DNA from: UBA5314 sp964635975 | Lineage (GTDB): Bacteria > Bacillota > Syntrophomonadia > Syntrophomonadales > Syntrophomonadaceae | Direction: 5' to 3' | DNA length: 64,000 nucleotides | NCBI GenBank assembly: GCA_964635975.1 | Contig: CAZWPO010000003.1 | Location: 1-64,000, forward strand | In this document: one piece after another, positions 25,452-35,052 of the stretch | How positions within the stretch are numbered: the first letter of the stretch is position 1 | Layout: each line of letters begins with the position of its first letter | Program-made: the position numbers and the translations under genes | Notes under the pieces: generated by a model | Seen by the model: only the letters and a program-made list of their open reading frames with translations | Database searches by the model: none | Told to the model about the DNA's origin: nothing

Positions 25452-28400
25452 ATGATAAAAAAACGCCGTTATATGGCTCTAATAATACTAATATCCTTTC
25501 TTGCGACCATGAATCCCGCCTGGCTGAATCCTGCCAGTGCCGCTGTTCCAGTAGTAAACAATGTTTATATTGAGAGAACCGATAACTCTGTCCTGGAGAC
25601 GGTCGGCGGAGTTATCGAACTTGACGGAACCGACCTGGCTGATGTTTCGGTCAGGGTTCTGACCAGTGGGGGCGGCGGATCAAAAAAGCTGGGGACTGAT
25701 ATAGGCGAGCGTACCAGCAATGATGCCGATTTTGTAAAGTTTGAGCTGAGTGGTACAGAGATGAGGTCCATAAACTGGACTGGAGGGCTAATTGTAAGCG
25801 GCTTTGCCACTATTCCGGTAGATGAAAGTGACATGCCAGCAATTACGGGAGTATCACCTGGTGTAGTATACACGGGCAGCGTTGATCCGGTTACGATTAC
25901 TGGCAGCAATTTGGATAATGACACACTAACCTTTGGCAACGGTGATGTCAACGGTACGGTGGGAAGGAACGCCGACGAAATAACCATAAGTGACATTACC
26001 GGCGACCTGGGGCTCCATGATGTCATTTTTACACGCGTCAATCCTCCGGCAGCCTGCGGAAGCGTTGTTACTTTCGCCAAACTGTATCAGAATCAGTTCC
26101 GAGTCGTGCAGGAGCTGAATATTGATGATTTAGAAATGTACCCAAACACCGGTGTGGCCGGAGAAACCACTGTCTATTTTCAAGCTCCGGGTCTTGCCGA
26201 TTACTCGGTCTTCTTCCTGCGCGATACGACCGATCCCTTTTATTCCACTAATATGGGCACCGATTATGAACATATCTCCAACCCATTGCCTGATAATAGT
26301 CTGATTAAAGTCACAGTACCCAGCCTGCCTGCCGGCACCTATCATGTACTGCTGACCAATTACATGACCGACCCGCCATCCGGTGAGGATCTGCGCAGTC
26401 TGATTACCCAGGAGCTGCTGGTTGATGAGTTTATTGTAGTATCTGCTGCCAATGCCGCACAGATCAGCGCCGTGGCTCCGGCTTCGGGACCCACCCTGAC
26501 CAATAATGCAGTCAATGTTATCGGCTATAATTTTGAAGAAATAAACATCGACCACCTGGCAGGGGTTTCCGATCTGATTGATGTCGGAGATTTGAGCTTA
26601 TCTGAATCGGACACAGTCCTTACCATTAGTTACGGAGCCGGGACATATACGCCTGGAGAAATCCCCAAAGCCGTAACCGTGACCAGGGAGATAAAAGCTA
26701 TTATCGCATCTCTCGCTACTTTTCAGGATTTGGATGAGCAGGAGTTTGTAAACGGCAACTATGATACCGTAAAAATTACCACTGAACAGATTTCAGATGC
26801 GGCTATTGCCTCCGATCCCATCCAGGATGTCGTGCTGGAGATAAAGACTATATTAACGGTATCGCCGACTGAATCATATGTATTTACTCAACGGGCCGCC
26901 AAGGCAAATGGCTTCACCTTTATAAAAAGTTATACCGAACCTACTATCAGTGATGTAACCCCGGACAAGATTCAAGTGATCAAAGACGGCACTTATGAGA
27001 CCAAGGAAGAGATGTATATCGGCATATCCGGCGGCAACTTCATGGTCACCAATTATACAGACCCCGGAGGAAATAACATCATCCATTACCCGGTCGTGGA
27101 CATGGGAGGATATCTATATTTCCGCCGCGACGGCAACAACAGCAGCTATGTTTATGATCGGGATGATGTATTAATCGACGGGGCGACTATGGAAGTCTTC
27201 AGCGGGGACGAGGAGGTAAACGGATCGTCAGGCAATGATACCGGAGATCGCATCCTCATAAAGATCCCGGCCGGGCTAAAGTTAACAGATGCGACCGGGG
27301 TGGAGATATCAAGCGCGGCCCTGATAAATATCCTCACCTATGTGGCTGTGACCAACCCCCGCAAAGACTCCAGTGATTATGGCTATCCGGTCGGGGAACA
27401 CGGCAATAACTTGTTTACATATGTTGAGGTGGCGGATACTTTTACACCAGAAATCACCTGTATCAATCCGTCCATAGTATCGACTGACGGCTATAACGGA
27501 GTGGTTATTGAAGGAAACAAATTTGAGCCCAATGTAAAACTCTACCTGGAAGATGAACTGATAAGCTGCACACGGGACGCCACCGGGAAAAAGATAACTT
27601 TCAACGCTCCGGCATGGGAAGCGGGAAGGACCCGCCTGCTGGTCATGAATCCGGACGGGGGCCAGGACAGCATCGGTTTGACTTACGTGCTCAGCCAGTC
27701 AAGCCCCGATATTAGAAGCCTCTCTCCCCCGGCCGGAACCATCGGGACTTTGGTTACTATTAATGGAAGCCAGTTTTTGAGTCCGGACCCGACAGCGGTG
27801 CCCGTCGACCTGGGGATATACCGCTTGATTGGAACCCGGGTGCTGTTCGGAGATATCGATATCAATGATTACTACATCGACCCTCTTACCGGGGATATAG
27901 GGCTGCAGGAGTATGAAGCAGCCGATGAAATCCTTTCCATTTCAGGCAGTTCGGCAGTGCTGGCCGACTATTATTACAGCGTTTTATTGAAAGAAAGCGC
28001 CGATGAGTATTATATTGTTAAGTATTCCAATGATGGAGACGTTATACTAACTAACGGTAGCGAAGAATATACTGTCTACGTTGATGGAGGCCTTCTCAAG
28101 GCTTCATCGGGTAGCGGGGGGGCCTGGGATGTTGCGGTGACAAACAGCACGGTAACCATAACCCGGGGCATAGACAGTCACGATTTGGATTTAGTTACAC
28201 CCTATGAATATGATCTGGGTACCAAGGAAATCGAAGGCAACCGGGTGAAAGTTGCCGACAATGGTACTCGCATTTATGCAATCGTGCCTGACTTGATAGC
28301 CTCCGGAGTGTATGATGTAAGCGTCGTAAATCCTGACACTAATTCAGATACATTGACAGACGCCTTCACCTTTTATCGCCAGCCCCAGAGGCTGCCGGTA

Positions 28401-31400
28401 GTGACCGGTATAGATCCCGACACCGGTTCAGTTTCAGGCGGCTATTTCATCCGCATCACCGGCGAAAACTTTGAAGACAACGGTACCATTAAAACCCGGG
28501 TTTTTATTAACGCAATAGAGGTAGCAAAAGCTGATGTTATAGTGGGCCTGGACGGAACCACCCTGGACGTTAAAGTCCCCGCCTATCCGGGCGACCTCAA
28601 AGAGGATTGGGGGACCGACCATAAAGCGGTGCCGGTGGCACTCCTAAATCCCAGCGACGGTGGCGCTATAGGCATTGAGGACGCGTTTACTTATATATTG
28701 ACCAGCAGTTCGCCGGTGATCGACAGCCTCTCCAAAACCGAAGGCACGGCAGCCGGCGGGCAGTACATCGAGATCATCGGGCGGGACTTCCGCTTCTACG
28801 AGCCTTTTGATGATCAGGACGGTGACTTCGAATATGATGCAGGGGAAGACTACACCAATCTTAATGGAAACGCTCAGTGGGATGATTTTTCAGAAGCCGG
28901 CAGCGTAGAGGATTTACCGGACCCGGACGTTGACACTGATGTTCTGCCCACGGTTTATTTTGGAACCCAGAAAGCCACTTTAAAGAATTTCGGAAACGGC
29001 TACCTGGGAGTGATTACTCCGGTGGCGACGGCCGGAACCGTTGATGTATATGTAGTCAATAATGATTACGGCATTTCCAATAAAATAAAATTCACCTATA
29101 AATCTTCCACTCCTAAAATCACCAGCGTTATTCCCTCGGTAGGCAAAAAGCAGGGCCAGGAGATAGTCGAAATTTTGGGCAGCGGATTCGTGGAGAGCAG
29201 TATCGACGTATACCATGCCGCCGATACCATTACCAATCAGGATATGACTCTGGTGCGATTCGGGGATATATCCAACCTGGGTGATGAAGACGCCGGGATA
29301 ATTATCGACGGAGAGATATCTGAGATGGAATTAGCCGGCAATATGATAGTGGATTACAGCGCCGATCTTGAAACCATCTATTTTTCTGTAACCCAGGCGG
29401 GTACAGAATATGAAATGGAATTTTCCGGATACGACGGTAATACGGCTTATTTCGATCTGCAGGTTTTGGAGGATAGTGAGGGGAATGCATACCCCGGCTA
29501 TGAACTGGTCAAGGCCTATGTGCAGGACCGCAGGCTGATTATAGAAAGGGGTTATTCACCATCGGTTGATACAGAGAGCGGGGGGCAGCTGATAGTAAGC
29601 ACTCCCTCATACTACACGGTGGGTACTGTGCCCTTGAGAGTGATTAATCCCGATGGCGGTACCGCCACCAGCCAGTTCGAATATAAAAATCCGGCCACCC
29701 ATCCCTATATTCATAATATTACCCGGGATGGAGAGGATCCGATTGCTGAAGACACCCAGAGGGTTCTGCCCGTGAATTACAAAGGCAACCGCACTATAGC
29801 AGTATTCGGGGGTGAGTTTCTCTATAACGCCACCATCCAGGTGGGCGATGTGCTGACCATTGAAGCTGACGACATTACGGCCACCCTGAATACTGATCCC
29901 CAGAAGCTGAGCTTTGTAATGCCAGAAGTACCTGAATCTGCCGTTGGTGATCTGCTGAAAGTTGTGGTCACCAATGAAGACGGCGGGGTGGCATCTTCGG
30001 AGACTCCGGATGAAGGAGATCCCATATATATTCTAATCACCAAGGGTGAGAGCGAGCCGGCCGTGGATTCTGTGACTCCTGCCGTGGGGCCTGCTTCAGG
30101 TGGGACCAGCGTCACTATTACCGGCAAAGATTTTCGGGAAACTATGGATGGCTATGAAGATGAAGTAAAAGTATACTTCGGAGCCACTATGGCCAGCGAT
30201 GTTAATGTGATAGACTACTATACGATAACTGCCACCACTACCGCCAGCGATCCCGGGGAGGTCGAGGTAAAAGTGCAGAACCCGGATGGGGAAGTATCAT
30301 CGCCGACCGGCACTTTCACTTTCATAAGCACCCCGACCATTAGCGAGGTAACCGTGCTCACTGCTGACAATCAAGACAGCGATTCGGAGGCCATCTCCAT
30401 TGAGGGAGGACAGACCGTTCGCATCAGCGGTACGGGTTTCATGGCCAACTGCAGAGTGGTTTTTGCCCCTGAAATTGCCCTGACCGCCAGCACCGATGGC
30501 AGCTTGATCTATCTGCTGTCGTCCACAGCCGGAGAACTTGACACTTATGAATTGCTGAGCGGAAGTGAAGGCAGTGAAGTGACGGTGACAAATTCTACGA
30601 CGCTTACCGTCAAGACCCCCAACGGCAAACTAGATACTGCTGGATTGATGGTGATAAACCCCGACAATGGAGCGAGTCCCATATTTACAGGGTTGAGTTA
30701 TGCCCTGCCCCAGTTGGATGCGCCCGGTGGGGTAACAGCCTATATTGTTCACGACGATCACTACGATACCGATCGTTTCATCAAAGTCCAGTGGAATCCT
30801 ATTACCGGAGCCAGCGCTTACGAAATTTATGTGGTTCGTGGCAATGATGAAGAATTTTTAGCTTCCAGCATCTATACTTCTCTGATTTACAGTGACCTTG
30901 AACCCAATACATCCTATAAATTCATTGTTAAAGCGGTGGGAGACTTCGGATCTTCACCACCATCTGAGGAGAGCGAAAGGGTCCGCACCGGTGATGAGGT
31001 GGGCGCTCCTGACCTAGATGGAAGTTTAGGGGAGGAAACGCGGATCGAAGCTATGGGCGGCATTGTATCTGTCAATATCGGCCGAGACAACGGTAAGGAT
31101 GTGTCAATTGACCTCACATCTGCAAGCTACACCGGTGCACGTGAAGTCCAGGTCACTATCCCCGCCCGGGTAATATATGGATCGGTTAATTACGATGTTA
31201 AAATTATGGGCCCTGACTACCAGCTGATTTTTAATCCCGAGGTATTCAGAAGCTCCAGCCTGGATGCAAACCGCAGCGATGACGATGCCGGGATTAAATT
31301 CCGCATCTACCCTTATACGGGCAACTCCGGAATCCAGGGGGGAGATAATCTGTCCACGGTCTATCGGCTGGAAGCCACCAGCTTTGTCGGGCAGAATAGC

Positions 31401-31610
31401 ACTCAACTGGAAAACCTGTACAGCAATATGCTTTTCAATCTGGTGTATGACAACGCCAAGGCTAGATTGAGACGCTTCACCAATACCAGTCTTTATTATG
31501 GTGACTTAAAGACCGGAAGCTGGTCGCCGGTTTCATATGGAACTAACAGCGCCGGTCAGGCGATTGTCAAACGTTTGGGCTTATACAGCGTTATCGGAAG
31601 CAGGAGGTAG
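25452..31610 (+). CDS. Giant secreted IPT/TIG-repeat protein with Fn3 domain
   Basis: The 2052-residue exported protein has a signal peptide (about 1-30, ending NPASAA). It contains about eleven immunoglobulin-like IPT/TIG modules, each opening with a P-x-I-x-x-x-x-P motif and a G-x-x-F core. They begin near residues 128, 337, 497, 666, 752, 983, 1088, 1221, 1418, 1536 and 1628. A calcium-loop-like stretch rich in Asp/Asn/Gly (1120-1145) interrupts the module at 1088. A fibronectin type III domain follows at about 1757-1850, then a roughly 200-residue C-terminal domain of unknown family. No sortase signal or SLH domain is present. Its two downstream neighbours are also secreted, and one bears SLH domains. 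Start follows GGAGG. Adhesion or S-layer structure is likely. Confidence 0.85.
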   Translation: MIKKRRYMALIILISFLATMNPAWLNPASAAVPVVNNVYIERTDNSVLETVGGVIELDGTDLADVSVRVLTSGGGGSKKLGTDIGERTSNDADFVKFELSGTEMRSINWTGGLIVSGFATIPVDESDMPAITGVSPGVVYTGSVDPVTITGSNLDNDTLTFGNGDVNGTVGRNADEITISDITGDLGLHDVIFTRVNPPAACGSVVTFAKLYQNQFRVVQELNIDDLEMYPNTGVAGETTVYFQAPGLADYSVFFLRDTTDPFYSTNMGTDYEHISNPLPDNSLIKVTVPSLPAGTYHVLLTNYMTDPPSGEDLRSLITQELLVDEFIVVSAANAAQISAVAPASGPTLTNNAVNVIGYNFEEINIDHLAGVSDLIDVGDLSLSESDTVLTISYGAGTYTPGEIPKAVTVTREIKAIIASLATFQDLDEQEFVNGNYDTVKITTEQISDAAIASDPIQDVVLEIKTILTVSPTESYVFTQRAAKANGFTFIKSYTEPTISDVTPDKIQVIKDGTYETKEEMYIGISGGNFMVTNYTDPGGNNIIHYPVVDMGGYLYFRRDGNNSSYVYDRDDVLIDGATMEVFSGDEEVNGSSGNDTGDRILIKIPAGLKLTDATGVEISSAALINILTYVAVTNPRKDSSDYGYPVGEHGNNLFTYVEVADTFTPEITCINPSIVSTDGYNGVVIEGNKFEPNVKLYLEDELISCTRDATGKKITFNAPAWEAGRTRLLVMNPDGGQDSIGLTYVLSQSSPDIRSLSPPAGTIGTLVTINGSQFLSPDPTAVPVDLGIYRLIGTRVLFGDIDINDYYIDPLTGDIGLQEYEAADEILSISGSSAVLADYYYSVLLKESADEYYIVKYSNDGDVILTNGSEEYTVYVDGGLLKASSGSGGAWDVAVTNSTVTITRGIDSHDLDLVTPYEYDLGTKEIEGNRVKVADNGTRIYAIVPDLIASGVYDVSVVNPDTNSDTLTDAFTFYRQPQRLPVVTGIDPDTGSVSGGYFIRITGENFEDNGTIKTRVFINAIEVAKADVIVGLDGTTLDVKVPAYPGDLKEDWGTDHKAVPVALLNPSDGGAIGIEDAFTYILTSSSPVIDSLSKTEGTAAGGQYIEIIGRDFRFYEPFDDQDGDFEYDAGEDYTNLNGNAQWDDFSEAGSVEDLPDPDVDTDVLPTVYFGTQKATLKNFGNGYLGVITPVATAGTVDVYVVNNDYGISNKIKFTYKSSTPKITSVIPSVGKKQGQEIVEILGSGFVESSIDVYHAADTITNQDMTLVRFGDISNLGDEDAGIIIDGEISEMELAGNMIVDYSADLETIYFSVTQAGTEYEMEFSGYDGNTAYFDLQVLEDSEGNAYPGYELVKAYVQDRRLIIERGYSPSVDTESGGQLIVSTPSYYTVGTVPLRVINPDGGTATSQFEYKNPATHPYIHNITRDGEDPIAEDTQRVLPVNYKGNRTIAVFGGEFLYNATIQVGDVLTIEADDITATLNTDPQKLSFVMPEVPESAVGDLLKVVVTNEDGGVASSETPDEGDPIYILITKGESEPAVDSVTPAVGPASGGTSVTITGKDFRETMDGYEDEVKVYFGATMASDVNVIDYYTITATTTASDPGEVEVKVQNPDGEVSSPTGTFTFISTPTISEVTVLTADNQDSDSEAISIEGGQTVRISGTGFMANCRVVFAPEIALTASTDGSLIYLLSSTAGELDTYELLSGSEGSEVTVTNSTTLTVKTPNGKLDTAGLMVINPDNGASPIFTGLSYALPQLDAPGGVTAYIVHDDHYDTDRFIKVQWNPITGASAYEIYVVRGNDEEFLASSIYTSLIYSDLEPNTSYKFIVKAVGDFGSSPPSEESERVRTGDEVGAPDLDGSLGEETRIEAMGGIVSVNIGRDNGKDVSIDLTSASYTGAREVQVTIPARVIYGSVNYDVKIMGPDYQLIFNPEVFRSSSLDANRSDDDAGIKFRIYPYTGNSGIQGGDNLSTVYRLEATSFVGQNSTQLENLYSNMLFNLVYDNAKARLRRFTNTSLYYGDLKTGSWSPVSYGTNSAGQAIVKRLGLYSVIGSRR

Positions 31611-31613
31611 ATC

Positions 31614-33293
31614 ATGCAAAAGAGAATTATATCCCTGGCCTTAATTATGCTATTTTTATGCCCGGGGCTGGTATGGGGAGCCGAGGACAATCCTCTGTCC
31701 CAGGGTTTCATCGAAGGGTATCTGCAGAAAATCAACCACCCTGATCCGGCAGTAGAAGGAGACACTGGAAGCATCGCCATAGAGACCTATGGCGGAGCCA
31801 TTTATACTCTGGCCTTGAACCAGGACTGTACGTTCAGCATAGATAACCTGCCAGTAAAGATAGGGGATTTGCGGCGCGGAATGGAAGTCTACGGAAGGCT
31901 AGACGGGGAGGAGATTCTAACCCTGGAAGCCTACTCAACCGTCAAGCTCGGATATATCCAGCCGGGCAGCCGGGTAGTGGTAGGCACTATAACCGGCATC
32001 GAGATCGAGCAGCTTACGGTGCGCAGGGACGACGGCAGCGTGGAAACCTATTTCGCAAGTATTGCCATACCAATTACTAAACAGGGGCAGACGGTCAATC
32101 TCGACCAGTTGTATATTGGAGATCGGGTTAAGCTTTATTTTGATGAAATGACCGGAACCAATATTGTCCGTATGGAGGTTCAAGGCACCTCAATCCTGGT
32201 CAAAGACGTATACAAAGGAAACATGAATTTGATCGATGAAGCCGGCCAGCATTTCACTTTGAGTGATGTTCAAGTGCTTAGAAACAGCCTCTGGGAAAGT
32301 TATCAGCCCAGCTGGCGTATCAATTATGCTACCGATTTGCCCGTTTACTGCGCAGGGCAAAAGATAGCCATACATAATCTGAAATATTATAGAGGGCGCA
32401 GCGTCTATATAGTTACCAAGCAAGTCCTGGGGAGGGAGTGCATCGACCGCATGGTTATCAAGAGCCAGTATGAAGCGGCTTATGCGGCGCAGGTCAAGGA
32501 GGTCAACTGGTTTTCTGATGCTTGTGAGCTCGATAATAATAAAAACATTTCCTTTAACAACGGAAGCATCATCATAAAGGACGGCAGACTTCAGGATAAA
32601 TTCGCCATAACCGAGGGAACGGATGCGTACTTTATCACCGACAGTATGGGGACGCAGCGATTAGCCAGCCTGGTATTGATCTATAACTCCGGGGTCAATA
32701 ACTCGAATGCTGGACAGACCTGTATTTATGCCGGCCAGCTTTCGGATATATTCGAGGATTCATTCTGGATCGAGGACCCCTACAAGCTGGATAATAATGC
32801 CTGGGATGACGAAAGTGACATGGAATTCTACCTGGACAACGACACCGGGATATACGATATGGATAATATGAGAACTTTGACCATCAGCGAATTTGCCGGT
32901 GGAGATTACAGCGTTGATGAGGATAGTGATCGCGCTGAGGATAACGACCTGGAAAACTGGTACGCATACGTGATAGCCATGGGCGACCGCGCCGCTTGCG
33001 TTGGAGTCTACCAGGAAGAAGAAGAGTTGGAAGGCCAGCGGGTTACTTCCGGAATCATCGGCACGATAGAGAACAGCAATGCCGTCGGGTGGACTGCCAG
33101 CTTGCGTGACTGCAGCGACTGGAGTGAGCACAAAGAAAAATGGATGGTTAAAAACGCCAACTTGAGCATCGGAGTCAACAATGCGCTTATCATGAGAAAC
33201 GGCAAGATTATAAGTCCCCGTGAATTGAAGGTGGGAGAGCGCTTGTACCTGGTCCGCGATGATTATTATGCTAAAGTGATTGTGGTTAAATAA
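31614..33293 (+). CDS. Secreted protein of unknown family, middle gene of the surface operon
   Basis: I do not recognise this 559-residue protein. A signal peptide is clear (about 1-22, ending GLVWG). The rest is beta-rich with repeated short strands such as VVVGTITGIEIEQLTVRRDDG and KDVYKGNMNLIDEAG, suggesting tandem small beta-barrels. There are few cysteines and no membrane segment. The ATG lies three bases after the previous stop; its ribosome site (AGGAGG) is inside the end of the TIG gene, so the two are coupled. The next gene is an SLH protein 15 bases on. The three products may form one surface assembly. Confidence 0.75.
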   Translation: MQKRIISLALIMLFLCPGLVWGAEDNPLSQGFIEGYLQKINHPDPAVEGDTGSIAIETYGGAIYTLALNQDCTFSIDNLPVKIGDLRRGMEVYGRLDGEEILTLEAYSTVKLGYIQPGSRVVVGTITGIEIEQLTVRRDDGSVETYFASIAIPITKQGQTVNLDQLYIGDRVKLYFDEMTGTNIVRMEVQGTSILVKDVYKGNMNLIDEAGQHFTLSDVQVLRNSLWESYQPSWRINYATDLPVYCAGQKIAIHNLKYYRGRSVYIVTKQVLGRECIDRMVIKSQYEAAYAAQVKEVNWFSDACELDNNKNISFNNGSIIIKDGRLQDKFAITEGTDAYFITDSMGTQRLASLVLIYNSGVNNSNAGQTCIYAGQLSDIFEDSFWIEDPYKLDNNAWDDESDMEFYLDNDTGIYDMDNMRTLTISEFAGGDYSVDEDSDRAEDNDLENWYAYVIAMGDRAACVGVYQEEEELEGQRVTSGIIGTIENSNAVGWTASLRDCSDWSEHKEKWMVKNANLSIGVNNALIMRNGKIISPRELKVGERLYLVRDDYYAKVIVVK

Positions 33294-33308
33294 GGATAGG
33301 AGGTCCAA

Positions 33309-34841
33309 ATGAAACTAAGAAACGCTGTCAGCGTGATCATATCGCAAATTGTACTGGTCTTGTTCGGGTTGAGCTTTTCTGTCAGCGCTGTTCCTCCTGA
33401 TATTGCCGGCGGGGTGGCGGATGAATATAAATACCGGGAATTGGTATTTTTATCCGGAGAGCCGTTAATGTTTGTAGGGACAATAAAGATAAGTGAAAAA
33501 GACAAGGGAGATATCAAGACCGTGACCTACAATTTCGATCTCCTCCCTGAAGATTCGAGTATCAAAGGAAAAATGAGCCGCAAGGTAACCTATGAAACCA
33601 CCTATGACCGCCAGGTGGATGTGGGTCAAACCTTGTCTCAGACCGAGGTGACAAACTACAAAGAAACCGTCACCATCGGCGGTGACAAGTACGACCTGGA
33701 GGATATGCAGTTCTCGAAATCTGATGTGGTAGACAACCGTCCGGCATCTGATTTCTATGACGGATCTTTTCAGGCGCGAAAACTATTTACCATCAATAAA
33801 GATGAGGGAGAAGTTATAGTCGATATCAGCGGTGGCAACGTCGGCTACAAAAATTTTTGGGGAAGTACTGAGACCCAACTGCTTGATTATAACTATACTG
33901 CCCAACGGACCATAGAGAATGAGGATGAGGATGAGGATGACGAGGATCTGGATACCATCAACTGGCAGGGTTCCGTTCGCATCAGTGTATCTGATAGTGC
34001 CCGGAAATCCCTGCAATATTCGAGCAGTCAGGCTACACTAGCCAGTTTTACCGGAGCTTACACGAGGGTTACAAATCAAGACATGTCTTCCAGATACGAA
34101 TACGACATGCCGCTGGTGTCTGATGGAATTCCTGATGATTACTCAAGGAATCAGGATTCGGTTTCGCTGAGTATGGAGAAACTTCCCAAGGTGGAAAGAC
34201 TTATAATACCTAAGTTCAGGGATGTAGGAGGACACTGGGCTGAAAATGATATAAAACAGCTCTATTCATTGGATGTGTTTGAGGGCAGTAAGCAGTTTTT
34301 CGCGCCTGACGTGCCCATGTCTCGGGTTGACTTTGTTCGCGCACTCGTAAAAGCCTGCGATATTCGTACCAGCGAGGCCACAAGCAGCAAGACCAGAAGT
34401 CCAATCAGGAAAAAGACTCCAACCGAAGTCTCGCCATTCAGAGACCTTCCCGCCACTGATCCTGATTATCAATACATAAAGACGGCAATCGAGAAAAGCT
34501 TGGTCAGCGGCATTGATGATGATCTATTCGGCCCGGATGAGGATCTAACCCGTGCCCAGGCCATTACCATGGTTATCAGCGCACTGGGGTATGAAGACCG
34601 GGCTCCTACGCCTGGATACATCACTTCTTTCAGCGATGATGATGATATACCTGATTGGAGCAGAGATAGCATTTACGTTGCGCGGGAGATAGGACTTATA
34701 AGTGGAGATACCTCAAATATGGCCAAACCCGAAAAGGTTATGACCCGGGCAGAAGCATCCAGTATGCTGGTTCGTTTTCTCAATTTTATGCAAATTGATT
34801 TACAGAAGGATTATAGAGATAATATAATTCTTTTTAGTTGA
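33309..34841 (+). CDS. Secreted protein with three C-terminal SLH domains
   Basis: The 510-residue protein has a signal peptide (about 1-27, ending SVSA). Residues 30-290 are an unrecognised beta-rich domain with an acidic run (EDEDEDDED) near 205. Three S-layer homology domains follow at about 302-350, 375-425 and 437-500, with typical cores FRDVGGHWAE, DEDLTRAQA and MTRAEASSM. SLH domains bind pyruvylated secondary wall polymers, so this is probably the anchor for the operon's other two secreted proteins. AGGAGG precedes ATG 33309. Confidence 0.88.
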   Translation: MKLRNAVSVIISQIVLVLFGLSFSVSAVPPDIAGGVADEYKYRELVFLSGEPLMFVGTIKISEKDKGDIKTVTYNFDLLPEDSSIKGKMSRKVTYETTYDRQVDVGQTLSQTEVTNYKETVTIGGDKYDLEDMQFSKSDVVDNRPASDFYDGSFQARKLFTINKDEGEVIVDISGGNVGYKNFWGSTETQLLDYNYTAQRTIENEDEDEDDEDLDTINWQGSVRISVSDSARKSLQYSSSQATLASFTGAYTRVTNQDMSSRYEYDMPLVSDGIPDDYSRNQDSVSLSMEKLPKVERLIIPKFRDVGGHWAENDIKQLYSLDVFEGSKQFFAPDVPMSRVDFVRALVKACDIRTSEATSSKTRSPIRKKTPTEVSPFRDLPATDPDYQYIKTAIEKSLVSGIDDDLFGPDEDLTRAQAITMVISALGYEDRAPTPGYITSFSDDDDIPDWSRDSIYVAREIGLISGDTSNMAKPEKVMTRAEASSMLVRFLNFMQIDLQKDYRDNIILFS

Positions 34842-34999
34842 CCTGGCGCTGTTAGCGGCCTGTAGCACCTAAAATGAATTCCCCACCGGCTAAATTTCCG
34901 CAGGGCTTTGTTGTCGTCAATCGCAATACGTTCAGTATTACTCATTCCGCCGCCTCTCCCAGCGAAAATTTTTCTCGGCGGATAAATTAAACTCTTAGA

Positions 35000-35008
35000 T
35001 GGTATAAG
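35000..35008 (+). promoter_or_regulatory. Extended -10-like promoter for the M1 peptidase gene
   Basis: TGGTATAAG matches the extended -10 consensus except the last base. It lies 45 bases before TTG 35053. The 34842-34999 stretch before it holds CCGCCG/CGGCGG repeats around AAAATTTTT and no convincing plus-strand gene. Confidence 0.4.
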
Positions 35009-35052
35009 CTGCTAGTGACAGTTCAGTCGAAGTAAAGGTCAGGGTGGATTGA

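Noticed and set aside
34811..34945. Minus-strand 44-codon frame with a GGGAGAGGCGG-like ribosome site downstream of the SLH gene
   Set aside because: It overlaps the 3' end of the SLH gene, has no recognisable family and no promoter. The signal is too weak for a gene call.
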